Part shown: positions 35,988-44,763 of the stretch, piece by piece
Numbering within the stretch: position 1 is the stretch's first letter
Layout: the number at the start of each line of letters is the position of its first letter
Origin: Oscillospiraceae bacterium
Lineage (GTDB): Bacteria > Bacillota > Clostridia > Oscillospirales > Acutalibacteraceae
Assembly: GCA_009779495.1 (NCBI GenBank)
Contig: WRED01000002.1
Location: 41,729-105,728, forward strand
Length of the DNA: 64,000 nt
Reading direction: 5' to 3'
Made by a program: the position numbers and the translations under genes
Notes under the pieces: model-generated
Told to the model about the DNA's origin: nothing
The model's database searches: none
What the model saw: only the letters and a program-made list of their open reading frames with translations

Positions 35988-37208
35988 ATGAAAAAATCAC
36001 TTTTGCGCTTTGCCGCGCTCGTTTTGGCGTTTGCCGCCATATTTACTTTCGCGGCGTGCAGGGACGGCGGCGGCGAATCCACAACTGCCGCGCCGGAAGC
36101 CATCGCGACGATCCCGGACTTCGACGCCGCGCGTTATCAGGTTTACCGCCTTGAGGACGCGACTGAGTACGACGAGTTTCACAGGATGATATCCGTTTCC
36201 CTGTCCGCCGACGGCACGGCGCTGCTTGGGCAGCCGCCAATCAGCAGTCTCCTCTTGTTTGAGAGCACGTATTCAGTTGCAGGCGATGTGCTGCTGATCC
36301 ATGTGCCAAATCCCGAAGACTACGGCTTGAAGGGCGGCGACGTTGCCGCGATGTTTACCATCGAGGACGACAGCACGCTGGTGTTTTTGTCGTCTGAGTT
36401 TGCGCTTCGGGCAAAAAAGGGCGGGCGGTATGTGTGCGAATCGCCAGAGTTTGCGCTTTTGGGCGAGTCCGCGTCAGGAGAATCCGAATCTGAATCAGAA
36501 TCCACAGCGGGTACCACGACTGCCGCGTCAACCACGACAAAGCCCGCCGACGACAAATCGCCGAAGACCGCCGAGGAGATTCTGGACTGCTACAACAAGG
36601 CGCTTGAGAGGGTTGCGGGCAGGAAAACCGCGTTCAGCAAAACAAGGCAAACAGTTAATGAGACATACAGCGCGGAGCTTGCGCTGAGGCCGTTCAAGAG
36701 CCTCATATATCAGTTCATGGGCATGGGCGGGGAGAACGTCTATACCGCCGAGGCTGCTAAAAATGACTACTACTATTCAAGGTACATACGTCCCAGCACA
36801 CTGACGGAGGATGATATCACGTCCGCGTCCTGCGGGGTTGCGGACGGCGATTATGTGCTCACGATCAAAATCAAAGACGGTCAAAGCTCGGTCACGGATG
36901 GCGGCTCGTATACGGTTGACGCCCCACTCGACAGAAGCGGAATCAGCGCCGGAGAGGGCGACAAGGCCTACTTTGATCACAAGACGGCCGAAAACATCTA
37001 TGACGCGATCAGCGAAGTCGCCGGGGGCGCAACCATCAAGGAAAGCTATTCCGGCGCCGCTGTTAACGCGACGATCGACCCGAAAACCGGTAACCTGAAA
37101 GAGCTTACCGTCACGTTCGGCGTTTCACTTGACATCTCCCAGATGATGGGTTCGAGCGCTTCGGCGGCGGGTTCTTCGACAGTGGAGTTTAGGGATTTCA
37201 AATGGTGA
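35988..37208 (+). CDS. Lipoprotein of unknown function
   Basis: 406 residues; AGAAAGGA lies upstream of the ATG. The signal peptide has lipobox FAAC (Cys24). An N-terminal domain (about 40-160) is followed by a Ser/Glu/Thr low-complexity linker (165-190) and a C-terminal domain (195-406). The latter has NVYTAEAAKNDYYY, TIKIKDGQ and DPKTGNLKELTVTF strands, a layout resembling bacterial lipoproteins that bind hydrophobic ligands. I do not recognise either domain. It sits alone between the GH2 fusion and a metallopeptidase gene. Confidence 0.75.
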   Translation: MKKSLLRFAALVLAFAAIFTFAACRDGGGESTTAAPEAIATIPDFDAARYQVYRLEDATEYDEFHRMISVSLSADGTALLGQPPISSLLLFESTYSVAGDVLLIHVPNPEDYGLKGGDVAAMFTIEDDSTLVFLSSEFALRAKKGGRYVCESPEFALLGESASGESESESESTAGTTTAASTTTKPADDKSPKTAEEILDCYNKALERVAGRKTAFSKTRQTVNETYSAELALRPFKSLIYQFMGMGGENVYTAEAAKNDYYYSRYIRPSTLTEDDITSASCGVADGDYVLTIKIKDGQSSVTDGGSYTVDAPLDRSGISAGEGDKAYFDHKTAENIYDAISEVAGGATIKESYSGAAVNATIDPKTGNLKELTVTFGVSLDISQMMGSSASAAGSSTVEFRDFKW

Positions 37209-37318
37209 CATTATAGCAGTTCCGCATGACATGGGCGGTTGGAATTGCGAGGATTTTTTTCGTCAGGCAAGGCCGACGACGCAGGCAAGCTCGCGCTTGT
37301 CAAGGAGGAGAACGCAGC

Positions 37319-37897
37319 ATGGCGGAAAAAAGACCGCAAAGACAACCGTCTATGTCATGCGGAACTGCTATAAATTATAAAATAATACGCTCAGACCGCC
37401 GCACGCTGGCCATCGAGATCACGAAAGCTCTTGAGGTTTTAGTGCGCGCGCCGAAACGCGCGACGGACGAGGAGATCAGGCTTGCCGTCGAAAAGCACGC
37501 GGCTTGGATCGAGAAAAACCTTGAGGTGCGCAAGCAGCGCAACGAGGCGCGGACGGCCTATGAGCTGACCGACAGTGAAATCGGGGAGTTGACCGCGCTC
37601 GCGAAAAAAGTCATCCCGCCCAAGGTGGAGCATTATGCCCGCCTGATGGGCGTCAAGCCCGCGAGCGTGAAGATCACGTCGGCGCAGTCGCGGTTTGGCA
37701 GCTGTAGCGGCAAAAACGGGCTTTGCTTTTCGTACATACTGATGCGGTTCCCGGAGGAAGCGATCGACTATGTCGTTGTGCATGAGCTTGCGCACATCAA
37801 ACATCACAACCATAGCAAGTCGTTTTATACGCTGGTGGGGAAGTATATGCCGGACTATAAGGCGCGGGAAAAGCTGCTGAAACAATTTTTTACATAA
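37319..37897 (+). CDS. YgjP-like (DUF45) zinc metallopeptidase-like protein
   Basis: 192 residues from the ATG at 37319, with AAGGAGG 10 nt upstream; the longer in-frame extension lacks a ribosome site. The C-terminal HELAHIKHHNHSKSFY holds the HExxH zinc motif followed by the downstream His typical of the DUF45/YgjP family. An upstream SRFGSCSGKNGLCFSY is the family signature. It is cytoplasmic. Members are often linked to restriction systems or stand alone, as here; the substrate is unknown. Confidence 0.88.
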   Translation: MAEKRPQRQPSMSCGTAINYKIIRSDRRTLAIEITKALEVLVRAPKRATDEEIRLAVEKHAAWIEKNLEVRKQRNEARTAYELTDSEIGELTALAKKVIPPKVEHYARLMGVKPASVKITSAQSRFGSCSGKNGLCFSYILMRFPEEAIDYVVVHELAHIKHHNHSKSFYTLVGKYMPDYKAREKLLKQFFT

Positions 37898-37925
37898 ATT
37901 TGCGTAAATGATAGATAAGACTGTA

Positions 37926-37989
37926 GGGCGCGACGCCCTCGGCGCGCCGCAGATCAACGTTTTTTCGGCGCGCCGAGGGCGTCGCGCCC
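37926..37989. terminator. Perfect 24-bp GC hairpin after the YgjP-like gene
   Basis: The arms 37926-37949 and 37966-37989 are exact complements (GGGCGCGACGCC at the outer end, GGCGCGCCG at the inner end). The loop contains a T-run. It could terminate transcription or be a dispersed palindromic repeat: a related CTCGACGCGCCGCAGA fragment follows repeat copy 7 near 59970. Confidence 0.65.
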
Positions 37990-38059
37990 CACTAAACACG
38001 TCGTAAAATTGTTTGTCGTGGATTTTTTGTATATTTGACTTGCAAAATCCGTCGCTTTA

Positions 38060-38068
38060 TGTTATAAT
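38060..38068 (+). promoter_or_regulatory. Extended -10 promoter element
   Basis: TG-T-TATAAT at 38060-38068. The nearest TTGACT (38035) is 22 nt upstream, too far for a normal -35, so the extended TGn motif probably compensates. It drives the DUF554 gene and probably the lyase gene. Confidence 0.55.
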
Positions 38069-38134
38069 GCAGAACATCAACGCTTTAAAGCTTTAGAACG
38101 TTAAAGTCTGCCGAAACGAGATTCATATAAGGAG

Positions 38135-38833
38135 ATGATCGTCATCAGAATAACCGCGTCCCTGATAAACGCTGCGGCGGTCATTTTAGGCGGCGGGATC
38201 GGCGTGCTGTTCAAGGGCAGGATCCCGGAAAAAGTCACACAAAACATTCCCCGCGCCATCGGGCTGTGCGTATGCGTGATAGGCGTTTCCGGTGCGATGA
38301 AAGGCGATGTGATGCTTTTAGTCGTGTCGCTCGCGTTGGGCGCTTTTATCGGCGAGGTCCTGAATATAGACGGGGGTCTGAACAAATTAGGCATGTGGCT
38401 CCAAAAAAAGTTGAGCCGGGGCAGTGAAGGCTCCAGGTTTTCCGAGGGCTTTGTCGCGGCGACGCTGATGTTTTGCGTGGGGGCGATGACGATCGTGGGT
38501 TCTATCGACAGCGGGCTTCGCAACGACAACAGTATTATTTTGACGAAATCCGTCCTTGACGGCGTGAGCGCGATGTTTTTCGCGTCCTTTTACGGCTTCG
38601 GTGTGCTGTTTGCCGCCGTTGTGATCGTGATTTATCAGGGCGGCATTGAATTTTTCGCGGGATACATGCAGAATATCTTAACAGACGCCTTAATCACGCA
38701 AATTTCGGCGGTGGGAAGCGTCATGATTTTGGGAATCGGGTTAAATATGTCGCTGAACGCCAAAATAAAGGTGGCGAACCTGCTGCCGGGACTGTTGTTC
38801 GCGGCGGGATACTATTATTTGTTTCTGAAATAA
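38135..38833 (+). CDS. DUF554 family membrane protein
   Basis: 232 residues. The start ITASLINAAAVILGGGIGVLFKGRIPE and the central FCVGAMTIVGSIDSGL are diagnostic of DUF554. Six or seven hydrophobic segments indicate a polytopic inner-membrane protein, of unknown transport function. The GGAG at 38131-38134 abuts the only ATG (38135), too close to work. The real start may be a rare ATC at 38144 or ATA at 38150, which restore normal spacing. Followed after 41 nt by the lyase gene on the same strand. Confidence 0.87.
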   Translation: MIVIRITASLINAAAVILGGGIGVLFKGRIPEKVTQNIPRAIGLCVCVIGVSGAMKGDVMLLVVSLALGAFIGEVLNIDGGLNKLGMWLQKKLSRGSEGSRFSEGFVAATLMFCVGAMTIVGSIDSGLRNDNSIILTKSVLDGVSAMFFASFYGFGVLFAAVVIVIYQGGIEFFAGYMQNILTDALITQISAVGSVMILGIGLNMSLNAKIKVANLLPGLLFAAGYYYLFLK

Positions 38834-38874
38834 ATTTGTTCCTAATAATTTTGATATAAAAGGAGATCACGACA

Positions 38875-40332
38875 ATGAAAGACATCCAGGAAATCAAATT
38901 CTACAGCGGCGAAGCCTGCCCGCTGGAAATGCACAAGGTACGCATCGTCCAAAGGCTCAACCTGCTTCCTATCGAGGACCGGGTTAAGGCCGTGAACGGG
39001 GCGGGCAACAACACTTTTCTGCTGCAAAATAAGGACACGTATCTGGACATGCTGACGGATAGCGGCGTAAACGCCATGAGCGACCTTCAGTTGAGCGCTA
39101 TGATGGTTGCTGACGACAGCTATGCCGGAAGCGCCACATATGAGAGGCTGGAAGAAAAGCTGACGGAGCTTTTCGGCACGAAGTATTTTCTGCCGGCTCA
39201 CCAAGGACGCGCGTGCGAGCATATTTTCGCGAAAGCGTATATAAAAGACGGCGACGTTATACCCATGAACTACCATTTCACGACGACGAAGGCCCACATC
39301 GGGCTTCAGGGCGGTAAGGTTTTGGAGCTTTATTACCCGGAAGCGCTTGAGGTTGACAGCGACCATCCTTTCAAGGGCAACATGTCTCCCGAGCGGCTTT
39401 TAGAGACGATCGCCGAATACGGCGTGGACAGGATCCCCTTTGTGCGCATGGAGGCGGGGACGAACCTCATCGGCGGCCAGCCGTTTTCGCTTGCGAACCT
39501 CAAGGAAGTCTACGCGATCTGCAAGGCGAACAAGATACCGCTGATCCTCGACGCGAGCCTTTTGGCAGATAACCTGTATTTCATCAAGGTACGCGAGGCG
39601 GAGTACAGGGACGTCGGTATCAGGGAGATCACGCGTGAGGTCGCCGACAATACCGATATCATCTATTTCTCGGCCAGAAAGCTCGGGCACGCCAGAGGCG
39701 GCGGAATCTGCACGAGCGACCATGACGCGTATATGAGGCTGCGCGACTTGGTACCCTTGTTCGAGGGCTTTTTGACCTACGGCGGCATGAGCGTCCGCGA
39801 GATCGAGGCGATCACCGTCGGCATGGAAGAGACCATGGATTATTATATGATCAACCAAGGGCCGGAGTTCATCAAGTATATGGTTGACGAGCTGAAAAAG
39901 CGCGGCATTCCCGTGATTACGCCGGCGGGCGGCTTGGGTTGCCATCTGGACGCGATGAGGTTTCTGCCGCATCTTCCGCAATCGGAGTATCCGGCGGGCG
40001 CATTGGGATCGGCCTTGTTCATCGCCGGCGGCATCAGGGGCATGGAGCGCGGCACGATTTCCGAGGAACGCGAGGCCGACGGTTCGGAGCACTACTCCAA
40101 CATGGAGCTTTTGCGCCTCGCGCTTCCGAGAAGAGTATTTACTCTTTCGCAGGTCAACTACGCCATTGACAGGATCACATGGCTCTATGAAAACCGCGAC
40201 CTCGTCGGCGGCCTGAAGTTCACGGAGGAGCCGAAGGTGCTGCGTTTCTTCGTGGGACGGCTGGCGCCGGTATCGGATTGGCAGGAGAAGCTGGTTGCGA
40301 AATTCAAGGCGGATTTCGGGGAAAGCCTTTAA
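38875..40332 (+). CDS. Tryptophanase / tyrosine phenol-lyase family PLP lyase
   Basis: 485 residues; AAAGGAG lies 10 nt before the ATG. The family signatures are LLTDSGVNAMSD-like DSGVNAMSD, PAHQGRACEHIF, MEAGTNLIGGQPFSLANL and FIAGGIRGMERG. The probable PLP lysine is in YFSARKLGHARGGGI, which differs from the SGKKD of characterised TnaA/Tpl enzymes. This suggests a divergent subgroup whose substrate may be tryptophan, tyrosine or another amino acid. It would release indole or phenol, pyruvate and ammonia in the cytoplasm. If it is a tryptophanase, it makes the indole that TrpB2 (7826-9196) can re-use. No tnaC-type leader peptide is visible. Confidence 0.85.
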   Translation: MKDIQEIKFYSGEACPLEMHKVRIVQRLNLLPIEDRVKAVNGAGNNTFLLQNKDTYLDMLTDSGVNAMSDLQLSAMMVADDSYAGSATYERLEEKLTELFGTKYFLPAHQGRACEHIFAKAYIKDGDVIPMNYHFTTTKAHIGLQGGKVLELYYPEALEVDSDHPFKGNMSPERLLETIAEYGVDRIPFVRMEAGTNLIGGQPFSLANLKEVYAICKANKIPLILDASLLADNLYFIKVREAEYRDVGIREITREVADNTDIIYFSARKLGHARGGGICTSDHDAYMRLRDLVPLFEGFLTYGGMSVREIEAITVGMEETMDYYMINQGPEFIKYMVDELKKRGIPVITPAGGLGCHLDAMRFLPHLPQSEYPAGALGSALFIAGGIRGMERGTISEEREADGSEHYSNMELLRLALPRRVFTLSQVNYAIDRITWLYENRDLVGGLKFTEEPKVLRFFVGRLAPVSDWQEKLVAKFKADFGESL

Positions 40333-40368
40333 GTTAGGGATTAGGCACTAGGCGTTAGGGATTAGGAG
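40333..40368. repeat. TTAGG-type short array (family II) after the lyase gene
   Basis: GTTAGGGATTAGGCACTAGG and a further GCGTTAGGGATTAGG, starting directly after the TAA stop. Confidence 0.65.
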
Positions 40369-40377
40369 AAAATTAAA

Positions 40378-40415
40378 CGGACAGGCTCGTTGCGTTAATG
40401 AGCTTGTCCGTTTTT
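40378..40415 (+). terminator. Terminator after the lyase gene
   Basis: CGGACAGGCTCGTT pairs imperfectly with AATGAGCTTGTCCG (ends at 40410), followed by TTTTT. Confidence 0.8.
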
Positions 40416-40429
40416 GTTATGTAATTTCA

Positions 40430-40475
40430 AGTGACCACATCTACAGTCTAGCATCTAGAATCTAGCGTCTAGAAT
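40430..40475. repeat. TAGA-type short array (family I) at the phosphodiesterase 3' end
   Basis: On the minus strand it reads TCTAGACGCTAGATTCTAG and onward, and ends TAGATGTGGTCAC. It encodes the last residues S-R-R and the TAG stop of the phosphodiesterase gene. Confidence 0.7.
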
Positions 40476-41826
40476 ATGGTACGATCATGTCCTGCGCCAA
40501 AAATTCCCCATGATCCCCGACGCCGTCCTCGTCATGCTGTCCGTGGTCGGAGGTAATGATAAGGCGTCCGTCAAAGCTTTCCGCGAGCGACTGTACATAG
40601 CCGTCCAGCTCCCTGATTTTCAGCAACACCTGTTTGCTATAGGGGCCGTGCTCGTGGGAGACTTCGTCGATCCCGTGAAAATGAACGAACATGAGATCGG
40701 GGCGGTTGGCGGCGGCGTCCAGCGCGTTTTGAAAGGTCTCGCCGTCGTCACCTGAGAGCACGGGCCTGAGACTTGTTTTGATCAACGAATGCGCGCCCTC
40801 TATGTAGGCACAGGTCTTGCCAAGCTTTTCCGCTTTCGAGAACAGATCCTCCGCGGCCGGTTCGCGGTCATCGCGGCTTTGGACGCCATTTATGTCCGGG
40901 GTTTCGCCCGTCAGCATGGCGGCCAGCCCCACCGACGAAACAGGCGGATAACAGGCTAAAGCGGGTTTTGGATTCAGCGAAAACAGGAACGGCGCAAATT
41001 TGCTTCCGGCGAGCCGGAGCGCGGAATAGCCCAGGCCATCCAGCTCGACGATCATCACGCGCTCGTCCTGATGCAGGAAACGCAGCGCGTCGGCGGACGC
41101 TTCGGTGATCATAAAGCCGGGAGGGTCGGCCATTACGCCTGCGAGATTCTCAAGCCGTTGCCCGTCGGCCAGCAGCAGATCAATTTGATTGCCGCCGAAT
41201 TCCAAAAAGCAGTTGTCTGTCGTGCGAAAATATACGGTTTTGCCATTGAAGCCCGTGGCGCAGAAAGCCGCGTCCTGTCCGTCCCCGAACAGCTCCGCGA
41301 GGGGCAAGCGCCAACGCGTGGTGTAGACCGTCACGCTTTTGCCGCCCTGTTGGCTCGTGCCCTCTTCTTTCAGGGCGCGGAGGCTGTTGCGCAGGAGCAG
41401 CTGCCCGGCGGTAAAGCCCTGTACGTCATCGCCGCTTATGAACCGCGCGGCGCGTGGATCGTCCGACGTACTCACAACCGCCAGCTTCGCGATGTTTTTG
41501 ATGTTCGCGGAGGGCGGATGGGATTCGCTGCGCAGCTCCCACGCGAACTGCTTTGAATACACAAGCGTGCAGCCGGTCAGGTCGCCGCCGGAAATGCGGG
41601 CGGCCAGTCCGTCACAGCCGATGACCAGCAGGTCGAACTCCTCCGCGCGGGCCGTTGTGTATTTCTCAAAATACAGCGCGAGGTCAAGCGGCTCGTCGAA
41701 GCGGCTCGTGATGAAAGTGTAGCCGTCGGTGTCGCCGTCCAGATTCAGCGCCTGCTCGAAGCCGCCGCAGCCCGTGAGCAGGAGCAGCAGCAAAGCCAGA
41801 AGCAAAAAAGAAAAGATTTTTTTCAT
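40462..41826 (-). CDS. Lipoprotein: sulfite-oxidase-like domain plus alkaline-phosphatase-type phosphodiesterase
   Basis: 454 residues; 7 nt after the FMN-bind gene, with AGGCGG before the ATG. Lipobox LLTGC (Cys20). Residues about 30-120 resemble a cofactor-free sulfite-oxidase (molybdopterin oxidoreductase-like) domain ending NIKNIAKLAVV. Residues about 250-450 are a type I phosphodiesterase/nucleotide pyrophosphatase fold: metal and nucleophile segments are VELDGLGY, PPVSSVGLAAMLTG, HFHGIDEVSHEHG and ITSDHGQ ... DHGEF. It should hydrolyse phosphodiester or phosphonate bonds outside the membrane. Together with its upstream neighbours it forms an envelope cluster. The C-terminal YSRR is encoded by a TCTAGA-type repeat. 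Confidence 0.82.
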   Translation of the reverse strand: MKKIFSFLLLALLLLLLTGCGGFEQALNLDGDTDGYTFITSRFDEPLDLALYFEKYTTARAEEFDLLVIGCDGLAARISGGDLTGCTLVYSKQFAWELRSESHPPSANIKNIAKLAVVSTSDDPRAARFISGDDVQGFTAGQLLLRNSLRALKEEGTSQQGGKSVTVYTTRWRLPLAELFGDGQDAAFCATGFNGKTVYFRTTDNCFLEFGGNQIDLLLADGQRLENLAGVMADPPGFMITEASADALRFLHQDERVMIVELDGLGYSALRLAGSKFAPFLFSLNPKPALACYPPVSSVGLAAMLTGETPDINGVQSRDDREPAAEDLFSKAEKLGKTCAYIEGAHSLIKTSLRPVLSGDDGETFQNALDAAANRPDLMFVHFHGIDEVSHEHGPYSKQVLLKIRELDGYVQSLAESFDGRLIITSDHGQHDEDGVGDHGEFLAQDMIVPYSRR

Positions 41827-41833
41827 ATCAGGA

Positions 41834-42988
41834 TCAATCCGCCTTTACGAGAATTCCGCCGATCTGGAAGCTCGAAACATTTTTGACACGCATACCCTCG
41901 GGCAGACTCGGGCCGATGTACATCGGCGCTTCGGGCATACCCTCGATGAGCAGCATTTGCGCGGCGAAGGTCGAGTACCGTTCAGTTTTTTCTAGCCCGT
42001 CGGAGGATTTTATCGTGACGAACCGCGTTTGTTCCGCGCCGATCTCGTTCAGAATAAGCGCGACGGGCAGAGCCTTGCAGTCAATGCCGCCGTACCTGTA
42101 GTCCTCCGCGCGGTCTTTCAGGCTGGCAAAAAGTTCGTTTAAGGAAATCTCTTTCGTCACGGGCTGAACCTGCGCCTGCTCCGCAAACTCGATGGCGGAC
42201 AGGTTTTTGACCCAATACATCGCGCGCTCCTCCGGGACGACCATCCGGGGAGGAATCACCTCGCCGTTTATTTCAAACGCGATGAGAAGATCTCTGTTTT
42301 GGAAGATTTCGCCGGTGATCATGACGGAGTAGCCGTCCGCGGAGTTTGCGGTGGCGGAGCCGAATTCTTTCTGCGAAACGCCGTTCTTTTGCAAGATCGT
42401 TTCTAACAGAACGCCCTTGGCGCGGACGGTCTTTTCGGTGCCCGTCGAGTTGATGGAAACCGTATCAAGCTCCGTTATCTCAAAATCGCTTCGGAGCCGC
42501 TCGCCCGTGACGGTGATATCGCCGCCCGGCAGACCTGTGAGGAGGATTTCGGCGGCGTCGGAATACTCTCCGGCAGAGATGAAGCCGTAATTTTTCGGGT
42601 CGCCGCCAGCCTTGACGACAGCGGCGGCGGCGGCGGCCAAAATTGCCCGTGAGGAAATCGTCGCGCTTGATACCGCGTCGATCCCCAGGCTTTGCCCGTC
42701 CACGATCGCTTTCGGCAGAAGCTCAAGGGCGTACGCGGCGTACGCGGGCGTTTCATTTTCGCTGAGGATTTGCAGATCGGCTATGCGGCCCGCGGCGTCA
42801 ACCGTGAGCTGAACCTCAATATCCCCGCCGTGACCTGTGCCGATACCGATATAGACGCCGGGCGTCAGGGCGGGCGGCGCGTCATTCGCGCAGCCGGATA
42901 TAAGCAACAGGCAAACCGCAAGCAATGAGAGGCAAGAAATAAGCTTGCCTCTTGTTGCTTGCTTCCTGTTTTTTATGACATGAAGCAT
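41834..42988 (-). CDS. Lipoprotein with FMN-binding domain and two sulfite-oxidase-like domains
   Basis: 384 residues from the ATG at 42988 (GGGAGG upstream); an in-frame TTG at 43009 is further from a good site. Lipobox LISGC. Residues about 45-130 form an FMN_bind domain with DAVSSATISS, which matches the D-x-x-[ST]-G-A-T-x-[ST] flavinylation motif except for Ser in place of Gly. Two tandem sulfite-oxidase-like modules follow, ending WVKNLSAIEFA and RVKNVSSFQIGG. In known systems ApbE links FMN to the Thr of such motifs for electron transfer outside the membrane; apbE is not in the window. The modules lack an obvious molybdenum-ligating Cys. Likely translated with the downstream phosphodiesterase. 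Confidence 0.83.
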   Translation of the reverse strand: MLHVIKNRKQATRGKLISCLSLLAVCLLLISGCANDAPPALTPGVYIGIGTGHGGDIEVQLTVDAAGRIADLQILSENETPAYAAYALELLPKAIVDGQSLGIDAVSSATISSRAILAAAAAAVVKAGGDPKNYGFISAGEYSDAAEILLTGLPGGDITVTGERLRSDFEITELDTVSINSTGTEKTVRAKGVLLETILQKNGVSQKEFGSATANSADGYSVMITGEIFQNRDLLIAFEINGEVIPPRMVVPEERAMYWVKNLSAIEFAEQAQVQPVTKEISLNELFASLKDRAEDYRYGGIDCKALPVALILNEIGAEQTRFVTIKSSDGLEKTERYSTFAAQMLLIEGMPEAPMYIGPSLPEGMRVKNVSSFQIGGILVKAD

Positions 42989-43002
42989 TTGGTTTTTCCT
43001 CC

Positions 43003-43596
43003 CTACCAAACGAGGATGAGCGAAGAAACGTTTTTAACCGCCAGACTGTTAATCGTCTCGCCCGCGCCGGGGAACGAACGCGGCGCGTCTGTTGTCGCGC
43101 CATTGATTTCCAAAGCGAGATACGAATCATTAGCCATGATCATCGCGTAGGTAAACACGGCGGTACCCCTGGGGGAGCCGTCTGTCAGGGTAAGCTCGGC
43201 GTCGGCCCCCAGCAGACCCAGGTCAAAGTCCAAAGCGGTCAGGACGTCTTTGATGCGGACGCCGGCAATACTATAGTTTGTCGGATTGCCAAGCGAGTTT
43301 GTGAGCGTCGTTACGACCGTGTGTTCGGTGAGGTTAAGGCCGATAATGCTCTGGAGGGTGATGTCGTAGGTCTGCGTTTGAGGCTGCGCTTCGGTGGTGG
43401 TCGTTGTTGTGGTTGTGGTCGTGGTAGTGGTAGTAGTAGGCGCTGTGGTCGTTGTGGTGACAGTGGTTGCCGGCGCGGTGGTGACGGGCGGTTCAGGCTT
43501 GTCTTTTAAGCCGAAAATACCGCCGACGAAGCTCCAGATAAACGCAATGAACACAAGGAAAACCGCGAATGCTTTGTCGAAAATGCTCTTGAACAT
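43003..43596 (-). CDS. Membrane-anchored protein with Thr-rich stalk and one sulfite-oxidase-like domain
   Basis: 197 residues; GAAAGGAAG precedes the ATG. An N-terminal hydrophobic helix (MFKSIFDKAFAVFLVFIAFI) serves as anchor without a lipobox, followed by a Pro/Thr stalk with a run of about 15 Thr (residues 52-67). The rest (about 75-197) is a single sulfite-oxidase-like module: ITLQSIIGL, SIAGVRIKDVL, YALEINGATTDAPRSFPG and the end motif AVKNVSSLILVW. It sits 14 nt upstream of the FMN-bind lipoprotein gene, so they are probably co-transcribed. The Thr-codon run is slippage-prone. Function unknown beyond a shared module with its neighbours. Confidence 0.8.
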   Translation of the reverse strand: MFKSIFDKAFAVFLVFIAFIWSFVGGIFGLKDKPEPPVTTAPATTVTTTTTAPTTTTTTTTTTTTTTTEAQPQTQTYDITLQSIIGLNLTEHTVVTTLTNSLGNPTNYSIAGVRIKDVLTALDFDLGLLGADAELTLTDGSPRGTAVFTYAMIMANDSYLALEINGATTDAPRSFPGAGETINSLAVKNVSSLILVW

Positions 43597-43652
43597 GGGT
43601 GTTACTTCCTTTCAAAATAAATATTTATTGATTACCTCTGAGTAAGAGGAAC

Positions 43653-44543
43653 TCAACTGATTGTAACAGAAGCGACATGTTTGATAAAATCGCCGGTGCT
43701 GACAATACCGCTTGAGTCTTTGGTATTGTGGAATATGCGCGGCGCGCCGCTGGCCGAGCCGTCTATCTCCCACGCGAGGATGGCGCTGTTTATCTTGCCG
43801 TAATTGTATGAAACAGACTCGCCGTCGCTTGCGGTTAAGGTGACGGACACGCCGCTCCCGTACTTCTGCCAGTCAACGCCGTAAGCCGACAGCACGTCCG
43901 TAAGTCTTGCGCCTTTGATCGCATAGGTCTTTTCCGTACCGAAAGTGTTGACGCTGGTGATGGTTGCCGCGCGTTCGGCAAGCCCCTTGGCTTTCAGATC
44001 CGCCAGAGTGATTTGTATGGTCTGCGGGGCGGGCTTTGACGGGGGAGAAATCGGGGTGCCGCCTCCGCCTGAGGTGGTGGTGGCTGTTGTTGTGACTGTG
44101 GTCGGTTTTGTTGTTGTTGTCGCGGAAGGCTGTGCCGCAGTGGCGGTAGTTGTCGTTGTTGTCGCGGGCGGGACGGTTGTGCCGGGTTTTATGCCGGGGG
44201 AGGTGGCTGCCGTGGTTGTCGGCTTCGCCGTGCTTGTAACCGCTTTGGTGGTTGTTGGCTTGGCCGCAGTTGGTTTTGTTGTCGTTGCTTTTGTCGTTGT
44301 CGGTTTGGTGGTTGAGACGGCGGTTCCGACGGCTTCGGAGGTCTGCGGTTCCTCACTTGCCGATTCCGTCTCCGGCATATCCGTAAGCGGCTCGGCGGAT
44401 GTCTCTTCCGCTTCAGCGATTTGTGACTCGGCGGCAGTCTCCGGCGCGGTTTCGGCGTCAGCGTCAGCCGTGCCGCAGGAAGCGAATACGAACATCGCGG
44501 CCAAAAGCAGGAGCAGAGCCGTAAATGTCTGTTTGTGTTTCAT
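43653..44543 (-). CDS. Lipoprotein with long Thr-rich stalk and one sulfite-oxidase-like domain
   Basis: 296 residues from the ATG at 44543; the GTG at 44555 overlaps the ribosome site. Lipobox FASC. A very long Thr/Ala/Pro/Lys stalk (about 30-165, with TTKATTTKPTAAKPTTTK units) lifts a C-terminal module (about 170-296) away from the membrane. That module has IQITLADLKAKG, YAIKGARLTDVLSAYGV, ILAWEIDGSASGAPRIF and ends FIKHVASVTIS. It is homologous to the domain in the three downstream proteins. First full-length gene of the cluster; separated from the next by 56 nt. Confidence 0.8.
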   Translation of the reverse strand: MKHKQTFTALLLLLAAMFVFASCGTADADAETAPETAAESQIAEAEETSAEPLTDMPETESASEEPQTSEAVGTAVSTTKPTTTKATTTKPTAAKPTTTKAVTSTAKPTTTAATSPGIKPGTTVPPATTTTTTATAAQPSATTTTKPTTVTTTATTTSGGGGTPISPPSKPAPQTIQITLADLKAKGLAERAATITSVNTFGTEKTYAIKGARLTDVLSAYGVDWQKYGSGVSVTLTASDGESVSYNYGKINSAILAWEIDGSASGAPRIFHNTKDSSGIVSTGDFIKHVASVTIS

Positions 44544-44575
44544 TTTGAGGATCACCCTTTCTTGAAATAATGCTG

Positions 44576-44763
44576 CTCTAGAATTTTGTATTGGTACAAG
44601 AGCTTGTTTTATCAGGTAGTTAAACCCCTCCGGTGCTGCGCGCCACCTCCCCTTGCAGGAGAGGCAGTGGTTGCCGGTCGCTCAAGCCTCCCTTATAAGG
44701 GGAGGCGGCACGCAGTGCCGGAGGGGTTTGAAAATTCAAAGTCAATACAAAAGTCTAAAAGAG
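44576..44763. repeat. Palindromic GC element, copy 3 (with degenerate left end)
   Basis: Core 44624-44727, whose middle is the inverted form of copies 2 and 7, so it sits in the opposite orientation. The right end TCAATACAAAAGTCTAAAAGAG is at 44742-44763; a degenerate left end CTCTAGAATTTTGTATTGG starts at 44576. Confidence 0.8.
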
